64,000 bases of DNA, taken from the NCBI GenBank assembly GCA_963719165.1, contig CAVRAV010000001.1, positions 1,426,001 through 1,490,000 of the forward strand, written 5' to 3'. The first letter of the stretch is position 1. Every line of letters begins with the position of its first letter. The notes under the pieces are model-generated. The model was not told the origin of the DNA and ran no database searches. It worked only from the letters and a program-made list of their open reading frames with translations. Origin of the DNA: JAOUEA01 sp963719165. GTDB lineage: Bacteria; Actinomycetota; UBA4738; HRBIN12. The translations under genes and the position numbers were made by a program. Positions 1 through 8,373 of the stretch are shown piece after piece.

Positions 1-2
1 TC

Positions 3-110
3 GCCCGCGCCGGCGTCGCGTCGTCGTTCGCCGACCCCGGGCTGAAGGCGTCGATCGACGCGGGCATCGACGCGTGGCTGGCCGGCGACCCGAACGGGCG
101 ATCGGTATGA
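3..110 (+). CDS. C-terminal fragment, possibly adenosine deaminase
   Basis: An open frame enters from the left edge and stops at TGA 108-110, giving 35 residues ending in AWLAGDPNGRSV. The stretch GVASSFADPGLKASIDAGID resembles the last helix of actinobacterial adenosine deaminases, which often end with an 'A-S-F ... K ... I-D-A-W-L' pattern. That match is from memory of the family and is weak because only the tail is present. The stop overlaps the next gene's ATG in the form ATGA (107-110), which suggests translational coupling. Confidence 0.4.
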   Translation, partial: ARAGVASSFADPGLKASIDAGIDAWLAGDPNGRSV

Positions 111-1435
111 CCGTCGAGGCGAGCACCGGCCTGGGCGCGGATCCGCTGGAGCGCCTGGCGTCTCGCATCCGCGAACGGGAGGCCGTCGCCGCGGTCGTGG
201 GACTCGGGTACGTGGGCCTGCCGCTGCTAGTGGGCATCCACGCCGCAGGGTTCCCCGTGATCGGCGTGGACGCCGACCCCGCGAAGATCGACGCGCTGCG
301 GGCCGGTCGCTCTCCCATCGCCGGCGTCCTGGATTCGCAGATCGACGCGCTGGATCGCGCGACCTTCGCCGGCGTTCCCGATCTGTTGCGCGACGCCGAC
401 GTGATCGTGCTGTGCCTGCCCACGCCGCTCGCCGACGGCTCCCCCGACCTCACCATGGTCCTCACGGCGGTGGAGGAGGTCACACGCTCCCTCACGCCGG
501 GCACGCTCGTGATCCTCGAGTCCACGACCTACCCGGGCACGACGCAGGAGCTCGTGCGGCCCATCCTGGAGTCCTCCGGCCTCGCGGCCGGCCGGGACTT
601 CGCGCTCGGCTACTCGCCGGAACGGATCGACCCGGGAACCCGGGGCCACGGCCTTCGGGCCACGCCCAAGATCGTCTCGGGGCTCACGGAACGTTGTCGC
701 GAGCTCGCCGCCGCGTTCTACGCGCAGGTCGTCCACACGGTGGTGACGACGTCCTCGCCGCGCGAGGCGGAGATGGCCAAGCTGATCGAGAACACGTATC
801 GACAGGTGAACATCGCGCTCGTCAACGAGCTCGCGATCCTGGCGCGCGACCTGGACGTGGACATCTGGGAGGCGCTCACCGCCGCGGCCACCAAGCCGTT
901 CGGCTATCAGCCGTTCTGGCCGGGTCCCGGAGTGGGCGGCCATTGCATCGCCATCGATCCCACGTACCTGAGCTGGCGAGCCGGACAACAGCTCGGTCAT
1001 CGGGTGGAGTTCATCGAGCACGCGAACGAGGTCAACAACCGGATGCCCGACTACGTGGTCGGGCGGGTGGGGGAAGCGCTGAACGACGCCGGCAAGCCCA
1101 TCATGGGATCGCGCATCCTCGGCGTCGGCGTGGCCTTCAAGCCGGGTATCGACGACCTGCGGGGCTCTCCCGCCCTCCAGGTCCTCGATCGGTTGGCGGC
1201 CAAGGGCGCCCACGTCACCTACCACGACCCCTTCGTGGATCGATGCGAGATCGGCGGCCACGCCCAGGGATCGCTCCCGCTCGATGCGGCGACCGTCGGC
1301 GGCCAGGACCTCGTGGCGATCCTGACGCCCCACCCGGGGTTGGACGTGCCCGACCTCGTGCATGCGGCTGCGTTGGTGTTCGACGCGCGGGGGGCGACCC
1401 AGGGCATCGACGCGCCGCACGTGATCCGGCTCTGA
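107..1435 (+). CDS. UDP-N-acetyl-hexosamine 6-dehydrogenase (WecC/WbpA type)
   Basis: This nucleotide-sugar dehydrogenase would oxidise a UDP-N-acetylhexosamine to the uronate, feeding surface polysaccharide synthesis. The protein is 442 aa. It has an N-terminal Rossmann motif VGLGYVGLP (residues 31-39), the central helix with LIENTYRQVNIALVNELA, the catalytic loop GPGVGGHCIAIDP with Cys280, and the C-terminal UDP-binding part with GVAFKPGIDDLRGSPA. The 'GHCI' loop and 'ENTYR' helix favour UDP-GlcNAc/ManNAc dehydrogenases over UDP-glucose enzymes (family knowledge). ATG 107 was chosen over GTG 74 because it gives an ATGA overlap with the preceding gene and the family's usual N-terminus. The exact hexosamine substrate cannot be told. 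Confidence 0.88.
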   Translation: MTVEASTGLGADPLERLASRIREREAVAAVVGLGYVGLPLLVGIHAAGFPVIGVDADPAKIDALRAGRSPIAGVLDSQIDALDRATFAGVPDLLRDADVIVLCLPTPLADGSPDLTMVLTAVEEVTRSLTPGTLVILESTTYPGTTQELVRPILESSGLAAGRDFALGYSPERIDPGTRGHGLRATPKIVSGLTERCRELAAAFYAQVVHTVVTTSSPREAEMAKLIENTYRQVNIALVNELAILARDLDVDIWEALTAAATKPFGYQPFWPGPGVGGHCIAIDPTYLSWRAGQQLGHRVEFIEHANEVNNRMPDYVVGRVGEALNDAGKPIMGSRILGVGVAFKPGIDDLRGSPALQVLDRLAAKGAHVTYHDPFVDRCEIGGHAQGSLPLDAATVGGQDLVAILTPHPGLDVPDLVHAAALVFDARGATQGIDAPHVIRL

Positions 1436-1438
1436 GGC

Positions 1439-2314
1439 TCAGGACTCCGTGATCGTCACCTTGTCCATGTACACGGCCTGCTTGGGTTCCTGTGCCGCGA
1501 TGTCGCCGCCCTTCGCCGCTTTCGGGTCCATGACCGGGAGGGCCTGGATCGTGCGCGCCACGTCGAGCCCTCCCGTGACGTGGCCGAAGATCGTGTAGTT
1601 GGGGTTCGCGTCGAGGTGGGTCCCGTTGGGCCCGCTGATGATGAAGAACTGGCTGCCGCCGCTGTTTGGGGCCTGCCCCTTCGCCATCGCGAACGTGCCG
1701 GCAACGTAGGATTCGTCGCCGGTCAGCTCGTCGGGGATGTTGTAGCCGGGACCGCCGCTGCCGGTCTCCGTCGGGTCGCCGCCCTGGATGACGTCGATGG
1801 AGGTGTCCAGCCTCGTGAAGAACTGCCCGTCGAAGAACCCCTTGCGCGCCAAGAACACGAAACTGTCCACGGTCTGGGGCGCGCGGCTCGGATCGAGCTC
1901 GATCGTGATGGTGCCACAGGACGTGACCATGGTGGCCGTGTAGGTCTTCTTCGGGTCGATCGTCATGGGCGGCGGACCGGCGAACTGCGGCTTGGGCTTG
2001 CCCGCCCCGGGGGGGACGTTCCCGCCGCAGGCCACGGTGGTCGGCGCGGGTTTGGGCTGCACGGTGCCGGTCTGGGTCCCCGGCTTGCCCGACGGCGTGG
2101 CGGACGCCGAGGGCGCGGCGGAGCCGGAGGCAGCCGCGCTGCCGTCGTCGCCGCCGCCCAGCAGGGCCGCCGCCGTCCCGCCGACGAGGGCGAGCGCCAG
2201 CACGGCCGCGATCACGCCGATCGTGATGTCCCGACGGCGCTTGCGGCGGTGGCGTTCGGCCTGGCGGCGTGCGGCGAGTTTGGCGAGTTGCTTGTCCCGG
2301 GCTCGGCTCGGCAT
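1439..2314 (-). CDS. Membrane-anchored cyclophilin-type peptidyl-prolyl isomerase
   Basis: The 291-aa protein starts with a very basic stretch (RHRRKRRR) and one membrane segment at about residues 30-53. An Ala/Ser/Pro linker follows to about residue 90, and a cyclophilin domain fills roughly 115-290. Visible cyclophilin signatures are FFDGQFFTRL, VIQGGDPTETGSGGPGY, GTFAMAKG and SGGSQFFI, which form the prolyl-isomerase core. The orientation (basic N-terminus inside, isomerase outside) implies folding of exported proteins. It is convergent with the dehydrogenase gene, only three bases from its stop, so both genes end in the same short spacer. Confidence 0.9.
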   Translation of the reverse strand: MPSRARDKQLAKLAARRQAERHRRKRRRDITIGVIAAVLALALVGGTAAALLGGGDDGSAAASGSAAPSASATPSGKPGTQTGTVQPKPAPTTVACGGNVPPGAGKPKPQFAGPPPMTIDPKKTYTATMVTSCGTITIELDPSRAPQTVDSFVFLARKGFFDGQFFTRLDTSIDVIQGGDPTETGSGGPGYNIPDELTGDESYVAGTFAMAKGQAPNSGGSQFFIISGPNGTHLDANPNYTIFGHVTGGLDVARTIQALPVMDPKAAKGGDIAAQEPKQAVYMDKVTITES

Positions 2315-2327
2315 ACGGTCGGAAAGG

Positions 2328-3752
2328 TTACCCGACGCCCAGCGTCTCGTAGCCCAAGCCGTCGAGGATGTCCGTCTCGCTCACGAGGGCGCGGTCGGAT
2401 CCGAACCGGCGCATCGTGGCCGCGAGGATCGCCGCGCCCGCCACGATCACGTCGCCGCGCCCGGGGGCCATCACCGGGATCGCGGCGCGCTCCCCGTTGG
2501 TCATGCGCGCGAAACGTTCGAGGAGGTCCTCGACCGTGGCCCGAGCGAGCCATGTGCGATGGATCGCGTCGGGATCGTATCGAGCGAGGCCCAGCGCGAT
2601 CGCCTGCAGCGTGGTGGCCGTCCCCGCCACGGCCACGAACGTCCGCGCGCTCGCCGCCGGGATCGCGGCGTCCACCTCTTCGAGTACCCGCTCGGCCTCG
2701 GCCCGCAGCGCGCGGAGGTCCTCGCGCGACGGCGGGTCCGCTCGCACGAGCCGCTCGGTGAGTCGGACGCTGCCCATCTGGGTCGAGATCGCGCGTTCCG
2801 CATGCCCCGGGACCGCGCCGACCACGAACTCCGTGGAACCGCCGCCGATGTCCTGCACGAGGTAAGGCCCGGGATACTCAGATGGCTCCAACCCGAGCGT
2901 GGCTCCCACGAACGACAGACCGGCCTCGCGTTCGCCCGAGAGGATCTCGAGGGGCGTGTGGGCCACCGCGCGGACCGACGCTGCGAAGACGTCACGGTTC
3001 GCGGCGTCACGAACGGCGCTCGTGGCGGCGACGCGGATCCGCTCGGCGGCGAGGGCGCGGGCGCGGCGACAGTAGCCCGCAAGGACGTCCACGGTGCGAG
3101 CCAGGGCATCGGGATCGAGCCGGCCGGTCCGATCCACGCCCTCGCCCAGGCGGGTGATCTGGAGGTCGCGTGCGATCTCGGTGGGCCCGTCGGGACCTGG
3201 CTCCAGCACCAGGAGCCGGCAGGAGTTCGTTCCCTGGTCGATCGCCGCCACGCGGCCGCGGCGCTGCTCGGGATGCACGGGCTCGACGCGACGCGCCACC
3301 CACGAGCCCACCGGGTCGTCTCCGCCAAAGAGGTGGTAGGCGTAGTGCGCGTGCAGGCACTTCACACCGGTTCGCGTACCCGCCACCCCGCCCCAGCTTC
3401 GTGCGGGCGGCAGGTCGCGCGCGCGTTCGCGCGCATACGCCGCATGCGCGGCCGCGAGCGCCCGGGCGAAGGCGGCGTCCCGTGTCGCTCGCTCGTTGAG
3501 CTCGCCGATCGCGCCGCCGGCCTCGATGCGGGCGACGGCCTTCACGGCGGTGGGACACGTGAGCCAGAACGTGGTGGGGAACGGATCGCCCTCGGCATCG
3601 AGGGGCGCGTTGCGGATCACGAGCGGATGACCGCCCGGGCATCGTGCCATCACGATGAAGGCGGTGGTGGGCTCCCGGCCGAGTTGGCCGCGGACGGCCC
3701 GCAGGTCCGCGGGGCGGAGCTCACGTTGAGCGGTGAGGGCGCCGGATTCCAT
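2328..3752 (-). CDS. DUF501 - Ppx/GppA phosphatase fusion protein
   Basis: The 474-aa protein joins two families that are normally separate neighbours in Actinobacteria. Residues about 10-160 match DUF501 (GHPLVIRNAPL, CPTAVKAVARIEAGG, GTRTGVKCLHAHYAYHL). Residues about 168-470 are an exopolyphosphatase/pppGpp phosphatase of the ASKHA fold, starting AAIDQGTNSCRLLVLE, with DIGGGSTEF and GSVRLTERL. It would hydrolyse polyphosphate or guanosine pentaphosphate; DUF501 has no known role. There is no stop or restart between the domains. I chose ATG 3752: the longer open frame to 3884 is Arg-rich, non-family sequence that would overlap the divergent acetyltransferase gene. Confidence 0.85.
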   Translation of the reverse strand: MESGALTAQRELRPADLRAVRGQLGREPTTAFIVMARCPGGHPLVIRNAPLDAEGDPFPTTFWLTCPTAVKAVARIEAGGAIGELNERATRDAAFARALAAAHAAYARERARDLPPARSWGGVAGTRTGVKCLHAHYAYHLFGGDDPVGSWVARRVEPVHPEQRRGRVAAIDQGTNSCRLLVLEPGPDGPTEIARDLQITRLGEGVDRTGRLDPDALARTVDVLAGYCRRARALAAERIRVAATSAVRDAANRDVFAASVRAVAHTPLEILSGEREAGLSFVGATLGLEPSEYPGPYLVQDIGGGSTEFVVGAVPGHAERAISTQMGSVRLTERLVRADPPSREDLRALRAEAERVLEEVDAAIPAASARTFVAVAGTATTLQAIALGLARYDPDAIHRTWLARATVEDLLERFARMTNGERAAIPVMAPGRGDVIVAGAAILAATMRRFGSDRALVSETDILDGLGYETLGVG

Positions 3753-3787
3753 GCGCCCATGTTCGCAGAGCCCGCCATACTGCCGCC

Positions 3788-4333
3788 GTGGCCGCCGACC
3801 CGTTCTCCGCCATCGAGACGGCGCGTCTGCGCTTGCGCCGGTTCCGCGCGGAGGACGCCCGCGTGTTCGCCGCCTACCGCGCACGGCCCGACGTCGCGCG
3901 CTTCCAGGGGTGGGAGGCGGGCTACCCGCTGGACGCGGCCGAGCGATTCGTGCGGGAGATGGCCACCGTCCGACCGGGGATGCCCGGCGGATGGTTCCAG
4001 ATCGCGATCGCGGAGCTCGACACCGACGCCCTGGTGGGGGACTGCGTCGTGCACGTGCCGGCCGAGGCCCGCACCACGGCCGAGATCGGCTACACGATGG
4101 CGCCGGAACACCAAGGCCTCGGCTACGCGACCGAGGCCGTGCGCGCGCTCGTCGCGTACGCGTTCGAGGACCTCGGCGTGGCGACGGTGCGTGCCGTCAC
4201 CGATGCGCGCAACGATCCGTCGATCCGGCTGGTGCAGCGGCTCGGGATGCGGCGCGTCGCCGCCGAGCCCGCGACCTTCAAGGGAGAGGCATGCGTGGAA
4301 TACACGTACGAGCTGACGAGGCCATCGGCGTGA
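3788..4333 (+). CDS. RimJ/RimL-type GNAT N-acetyltransferase
   Basis: This 181-aa protein shows the single-domain GNAT fold of the RimJ/RimL ribosomal-protein acetyltransferase group. It has an N-terminal 'ETARLRLRRFRAEDA' strand, the acetyl-CoA loop region EIGYTMAPEHQGLGYATEA (Q/G-x-G-x-A form) and the closing strand NDPSIRLVQRLGMRRVA. It starts at GTG 3788 and is divergent from the DUF501-Ppx gene, with 35 bases between starts. It ends four bases from the convergent S1-domain gene. The acceptor substrate is unknown. Confidence 0.85.
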   Translation: MAADPFSAIETARLRLRRFRAEDARVFAAYRARPDVARFQGWEAGYPLDAAERFVREMATVRPGMPGGWFQIAIAELDTDALVGDCVVHVPAEARTTAEIGYTMAPEHQGLGYATEAVRALVAYAFEDLGVATVRAVTDARNDPSIRLVQRLGMRRVAAEPATFKGEACVEYTYELTRPSA

Positions 4334-4336
4334 GTG

Positions 4337-4699
4337 CTACTTGCGCTTGTGCTCGACGGCGCGCTTGACGTCCACCAGCCGCTCTTCGCTCTGCTTCATG
4401 AACGTCTTGAGCTTCTTCTCGAAGTCTGGATCGCTGCCACGCCGCTGGCGCGTGGGGGGCGGGTCCTGGAGCGCCTTGATCGACAGGTCGATCTTGCCGT
4501 CCTCCTTGATCGCCAGCACCTTCGCCTGCACCACGTCCGTCTCGCGGAGGTGATCGTGCACGTCCTTGACGTAGTTGCGGTCGATCTCGGAGATATGCAC
4601 GAGCCCGAGCCGTCCGTCCTCCAGCTTCAGGAACGCTCCGTAGGGCGTGATGCGTTCGACGGTGCCGTCGATCACCGCCCCGATCTCGATCTCTGCGAT
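4337..4699 (-). CDS. S1 RNA-binding domain protein, probable ATC start
   Basis: The 120-aa product is one S1 OB-fold domain (GAVIDGTVERITPYGAFLKL ... GLVHISEI ... KVLAIKEDGKIDLSIKAL) plus a basic, Lys/Arg-rich tail. It resembles the YugI/general stress protein 13 group that binds RNA or ribosomes. Open frame continues upstream to ATG 4828, but that extension is Gly/Arg-rich, contains a three-fold 11-base repeat and fits no S1 protein. A strong Shine-Dalgarno run (AAAGGGGG, 4707-4714) lies 7 bases before an ATC codon (4699-4697), which would begin the protein as (M)AEIEIGAVIDG, as homologues do. Alternative starts are ATG 4828 or an in-frame GTG in between. The domain call is firm and the start is inferred. 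Confidence 0.8.
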   Translation of the reverse strand: MAEIEIGAVIDGTVERITPYGAFLKLEDGRLGLVHISEIDRNYVKDVHDHLRETDVVQAKVLAIKEDGKIDLSIKALQDPPPTRQRRGSDPDFEKKLKTFMKQSEERLVDVKRAVEHKRK

Positions 4700-4719
4700 C
4701 TCGGATCCCCCTTTCCCGT

Positions 4720-4752
4720 TTCGTGGCCCGTTCGTGGCCCGTTCGTGGCCCG
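4720..4752. repeat. Three tandem copies of an 11-bp unit
   Basis: The unit TTCGTGGCCCG occurs three times without interruption. Eleven is not a multiple of three, so if translated each copy would read in a different frame. This supports the view that the stretch is the 5' untranslated leader of the S1-domain gene and not part of its protein. Confidence 0.8.
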
Positions 4753-4844
4753 TGCCGTTCTCGGACGACCGCGGCCGCCCCACAGTGCGGCGGACGGCCA
4801 GTGTGCGGGAATCATCCGCACCCGTCAATGCGCAACGCCGTGCG

Positions 4845-5264
4845 CTAGCAGCGTGGCGGGACGGGCGCGCCGCGTTTGGGGATCGCGCGGAACGCGATCT
4901 CCCCGGCGTGGACCATGCCCAGGCATTCGCGGGCGAGTTGCTCGATGTAGGCGGGGTCGTTCAGGCGGTCGATCTGCGCCTGGAGCTCGGCGTTGCGCGA
5001 GCGCAGCTCCTCGGACTGCTGCTGCAGCTCCGCGAGGCTCGAACGCTCCGCGAGGAGACCGCGGGCCGGCCCGATCGCCGCGACCATCAACAACATGACG
5101 AGGACCAGGAGGACGGCGCCGCGCGCGGTGAGCCTCACGCGCCGTTTCGATCCCGCCGTCGCGGGTGCCGGCGCCTTCGGGACGGGCTTCGCCCCGGCCG
5201 TGGGTTCCGGTGGGTTCTTCCCGCGGGCGGCGGCCTGGGGAGTGGCCGCGGCGGGGGTGTTCAT
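4845..5264 (-). CDS. FtsB/DivIC-type septum formation initiator
   Basis: This is a 139-aa single-pass protein. It has a Pro/Ala-rich cytoplasmic tail (1-45), a membrane segment (about 49-66), a Gln/Glu-rich coiled coil (about 70-103) and the family's conserved end DPAYIEQLARECLGMVHAGE. FtsB/DivIC proteins pair with FtsL and FtsQ/DivIB at the division septum. Its ATG overlaps the stop of the enolase gene (ATGA, 5261-5264), the arrangement known from Mycobacterium (eno-divIC). The start at 5264 follows from that overlap. Confidence 0.88.
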   Translation of the reverse strand: MNTPAAATPQAAARGKNPPEPTAGAKPVPKAPAPATAGSKRRVRLTARGAVLLVLVMLLMVAAIGPARGLLAERSSLAELQQQSEELRSRNAELQAQIDRLNDPAYIEQLARECLGMVHAGEIAFRAIPKRGAPVPPRC

Positions 5265-6538
5265 CCCGCGCCCGCCAGGGCGGAACCGCCGGCGTAGCTC
5301 GCATTCTCGCCGAGCGCCTCCTCGATGCGTAGCAGCTGGTTGTACTTCGCGGTGCGCTCCCCCCGGCTCGGCGCGCCCGTCTTGATCTGGCCCGCGTCGG
5401 TCGCCACGGCGAGGTCCGCGATGCTCGTGTCCTCGGTCTCGCCGCTGCGGTGAGACACGACGACCCCGTTGCCGTTCCGCCCGGCGAGCTCGATCACGTC
5501 CAGGGTCTCCGTGAGGGTGCCGATCTGGTTCAGCTTCACGAGGATCGCGTTCGCCGCGCCCTCGCGGAGGCCACGCTCGAGGCGCTCCGCGTTGGTGACG
5601 AAGATGTCGTCCCCCACGACCTGCACGCGCCTCCCGAGCTCCGCCGTGAGGCGCGCCCACCCGTCCCAATCGTCCTCGGCGAGCGGATCTTCGAGCGAAA
5701 CCACGGGGAAGCGGTCGAGGAGTTCGGTCCAGAACGCGATCATGTCGTCGGCGGAGCGCGCGGCTCCCTCGAGCTGGTATGCGCCGTCGCGGTAGCACTC
5801 GGACATGGCGGGATCCATCGCGAACGCGATCTCCGTGCCCAGGTCGCGACCGGCGCGTTCGACCGCCTCGACCAGCAGCTCGAGGGCCTCGACGGCGGTG
5901 GCCAACGGGGGCGCGAACCCGCCTTCGTCGCCCACCGCCACCGGGAGTCCGCGTTCGATCAAGATGGCGCGGAGCGAGCCGAAGCACTCCGCCCCCCACC
6001 GCAGCGCCTCGGAGAAGGACGCTGCCCCGACCGGCATCAGCATGAACTCCTGCATCTCGAGGTCGTTGTTCGCGTGGGCGCCGCCGTTGATGACGTTCAG
6101 CATCGGGGTGGGGAGCACGTGTGCGTTGGGTCCACCGAGGTAGCGCCACAGCGGCTGACCACAAGCGTCGGCCGCGGCCCGTGCCACGGCCAAGGAGCAG
6201 CCGAGCGTCGCGTTGGCCCCGATCTCCGACTTGTCCGCGGTGCCGTCGAGGTCCACCAGGGTGCGGTCTACGTCGCGCTGATCGAACCCGTCGAGGCCGC
6301 GCAGCGCATCGGCGAGCGGCCCGTTGACGTTCGCCACCGCCCGCAGGACGCCGCGGCCTCCGAACGCAGCCTCGTCGCCGTCGCGCAACTCGAGGGCCTC
6401 GTGTTCGCCGGTGGAGGCCCCGCTCGGCACCGCCGCGCGGCCGAAGCCCCCGTCGTCCAGGCGCACGTCGACCTCCACCGTGGGGCTGCCCCGGGAATCC
6501 AGGATCTGGCGCGCGTGAACGGATCCGATCAGCGACAT
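5261..6538 (-). CDS. eno: Enolase
   Basis: Enolase interconverts 2-phosphoglycerate and phosphoenolpyruvate in glycolysis. The 425-aa length is standard. Motifs seen include ARQILDSRGSPTVEVDV at the N-terminus, the SGASTGEHEALELRDGD mobile loop, VGDEGGFAPPL, a metal ligand in SLEDPLAEDDWDGW, VVGDDIFVTN, the catalytic-lysine strand LVKLNQIGTLTETL and VVSHRSGETED. Start ATG 6538 gives the canonical MSLIGSVHARQ N-terminus; an upstream extension to 6724 lies inside the neighbouring acetyltransferase gene and is a shadow. It is translationally coupled to divIC. Confidence 0.97.
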   Translation of the reverse strand: MSLIGSVHARQILDSRGSPTVEVDVRLDDGGFGRAAVPSGASTGEHEALELRDGDEAAFGGRGVLRAVANVNGPLADALRGLDGFDQRDVDRTLVDLDGTADKSEIGANATLGCSLAVARAAADACGQPLWRYLGGPNAHVLPTPMLNVINGGAHANNDLEMQEFMLMPVGAASFSEALRWGAECFGSLRAILIERGLPVAVGDEGGFAPPLATAVEALELLVEAVERAGRDLGTEIAFAMDPAMSECYRDGAYQLEGAARSADDMIAFWTELLDRFPVVSLEDPLAEDDWDGWARLTAELGRRVQVVGDDIFVTNAERLERGLREGAANAILVKLNQIGTLTETLDVIELAGRNGNGVVVSHRSGETEDTSIADLAVATDAGQIKTGAPSRGERTAKYNQLLRIEEALGENASYAGGSALAGAG

Positions 6539-6561
6539 GGGTGCACGATGGTACCGGAGGA

Positions 6562-7398
6562 TCACCGTCGATCCGGGGATTTCGGCGCGGCGACGCCCGC
6601 CGTGGTCGCGGCCGGCGCGAGCGACTCCGGTGGGTGCCGCAGGAAGTGGTCCCCGACGGTGGCGACCGGGCGGAACCCCAGCGTCGCGTACCAGCGCTGC
6701 GGCCAGTCGGCCGCGTCGGCCCACAGGTGAACCCGCCGGGCACCGGCCTCGCGCGCCGCCGCGGCGGCGGCGAGGACGAAGGCGGTGGCGAGGCCCCGCC
6801 GGCGGAACTCCGGCAACGTGTCCACCGACTCGATCTGGGCTTCCTCACCCAAGACGTAGAGCTCGCAGCAGCCCGCGAGCGCCCCGTCCACGCGTGCGGC
6901 GAAGAACCGTGCCCCCACGGCACGCTCGAGCTTCCCGTGGTGCTCGGTGAGCTGCCGGACGGTCTCGGGGTCCCCCGCCCAGGGCTCCCGGCTCGTGACC
7001 TCCTCCTCCAACCCCCGCACCTCCGCGAACGTGAGCTCCTCGACAGCGTGAAGAGGCGGGCGCGGGTCGGGCGCTTCCTGCACCATCAGCACGCTGCGAT
7101 CCACCGCGAACCCGTGCTCCACGAAGCCGACCGATAAGCGGTCTGCCGCGCGGCTGTCCCGCACGGCCACGAGACGGTGTGCGAGCCCGCGCTCCTGCAT
7201 GAGGCGGTCCGCTTCGGCCACCCATCGATCCGCCGGAGCGGACGCGGGCTCATCGATCACGAGGAGGTTGCTGTAGTAGCGGAGCGGGGCCTCGTGATCG
7301 AAGTAGGCCGTTCCTCCCTGGAACGCGACGACCTCCGTGGACGTGCGATCGAGGAGGACGCGGCCGAATGCCCAGGCGCGCGCGAGGTCGTCGTTCAT
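6562..7398 (-). CDS. GNAT N-acetyltransferase (two-domain)
   Basis: In this 278-aa protein the C-terminal half is a GNAT domain: FAARVDGALAGCCELYV, then IESVDTLPEFRRRGLATAFV (the R-x-x-G-x-A acetyl-CoA loop), then WYATLGFRPVATVGDHFLR. The N-terminal half (FQGGTAYFDHEAPLRYYSN ...) looks like a degenerate second GNAT-like domain, as seen in other actinobacterial acetyltransferases. It lies 23 bases upstream of eno on the same strand. The substrate is unknown. Confidence 0.8.
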   Translation of the reverse strand: MNDDLARAWAFGRVLLDRTSTEVVAFQGGTAYFDHEAPLRYYSNLLVIDEPASAPADRWVAEADRLMQERGLAHRLVAVRDSRAADRLSVGFVEHGFAVDRSVLMVQEAPDPRPPLHAVEELTFAEVRGLEEEVTSREPWAGDPETVRQLTEHHGKLERAVGARFFAARVDGALAGCCELYVLGEEAQIESVDTLPEFRRRGLATAFVLAAAAAAREAGARRVHLWADAADWPQRWYATLGFRPVATVGDHFLRHPPESLAPAATTAGVAAPKSPDRR

Positions 7399-7423
7399 GG
7401 CCGAGGGAGTTTACGCGAGGGTC

Positions 7424-8371
7424 TCAACCGATGACGTCACCGGGATCGCCGTTGGCGCCGCACACCACGACGACGACCCGCTCGTCGGCCGCCGGAACGT
7501 AGGCACCGTGCATCAACGCGGCCAAGGCGGCCGCGCCCCCGGGCTCGGCGACCAACCGCAGCTCGCGCCAGAGGGCGCGTTGGGCCTCGCGGATGGCCGC
7601 GTCTGGCACCAGGGCCACCCGCTCGACGTAGGCGCGCGCGGATCCGAAGGCGATCGTCCCCACGCGGCGGACGCCCAGGGAGTCCGCGGCGATCGAGTCC
7701 ACCGTCACATCCACGGGCGCGCCCGCCGCGAGCGCGGCGTCGAGGCACCGCGATCCCTCCGGTTCCACGGCGATCACGCGAACGTCGCCCCGAAGCCACG
7801 CCGCGATCCCACCCACGAGCGCGCCGCCGCCGCAGGCCACGATCACGGTGTCGGCGTCGGGCGCCTGCCGCGCGAGCTCGATCCCGATCGTGCCCTGGCC
7901 GGCGACCACCTCCGGCTGGTCGAAGGGGTGCATCGCGAGGGCCCCGGTCTCCGCCTGGTGGGCACCCGCCGTCGCCGAGGCGTCGTCGTAGTACCCCGGC
8001 ACGACGTGCACCGCGGCGCCCAGCGCCCGGACCCGGTCGATCTTGGACGCAGGCGAGGTGGAGGGCACGAAGATCTCGGCGGTGTATCCCAGACGCCGGC
8101 AGGCGTAGGCCACCGCCAGGCCGAAGTTCCCGCCGCTCGCTGCGACGACCCCGGCCGGCGGGACGTCGGAGGCCAGCAGCTTGCTGAAGGCTCCTCGCGG
8201 CTTGAACGATCCCGTGTGCTGAAGCAGCTCGAGCTTGAGGGTCAGCGCCACGTCCATGCCGAACGCCCCGGCGCCGGTCCGGATCACGGGCGTCGTGCGC
8301 ACGTGCGGCGCGATACGTTCGCGCGCGGCCTCGATCGCGTCCCGCGACGGAACCACGCCGGCGCCGACCAT
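7424..8371 (-). CDS. PLP-dependent serine/threonine dehydratase-like enzyme
   Basis: This 315-aa fold-type II PLP enzyme carries the Schiff-base lysine in TGSFKPRGA (Lys57), the substrate/phosphate loop ASGGNFGLAVA, and the glycine-rich cofactor clamp ACGGGALVGG. The closing VVVCGANGDP segment is typical of threonine/serine dehydratases. It has no C-terminal ACT domain, so it is a catabolic-type or racemase-type member rather than biosynthetic IlvA. Start ATG 8371 is two bases after the mazG stop, so both belong to one transcription unit. The substrate (Thr, Ser or another hydroxy amino acid) is inferred only at family level. Confidence 0.8.
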   Translation of the reverse strand: MVGAGVVPSRDAIEAARERIAPHVRTTPVIRTGAGAFGMDVALTLKLELLQHTGSFKPRGAFSKLLASDVPPAGVVAASGGNFGLAVAYACRRLGYTAEIFVPSTSPASKIDRVRALGAAVHVVPGYYDDASATAGAHQAETGALAMHPFDQPEVVAGQGTIGIELARQAPDADTVIVACGGGALVGGIAAWLRGDVRVIAVEPEGSRCLDAALAAGAPVDVTVDSIAADSLGVRRVGTIAFGSARAYVERVALVPDAAIREAQRALWRELRLVAEPGGAAALAALMHGAYVPAADERVVVVVCGANGDPGDVIG

Positions 8372-8373
8372 CG

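Noticed and set aside
4845..6923. 692-codon minus-strand frame covering divIC, eno and the GNAT gene
   Set aside because: Only its last 139 codons (divIC) are real; the rest overlaps enolase in another phase.
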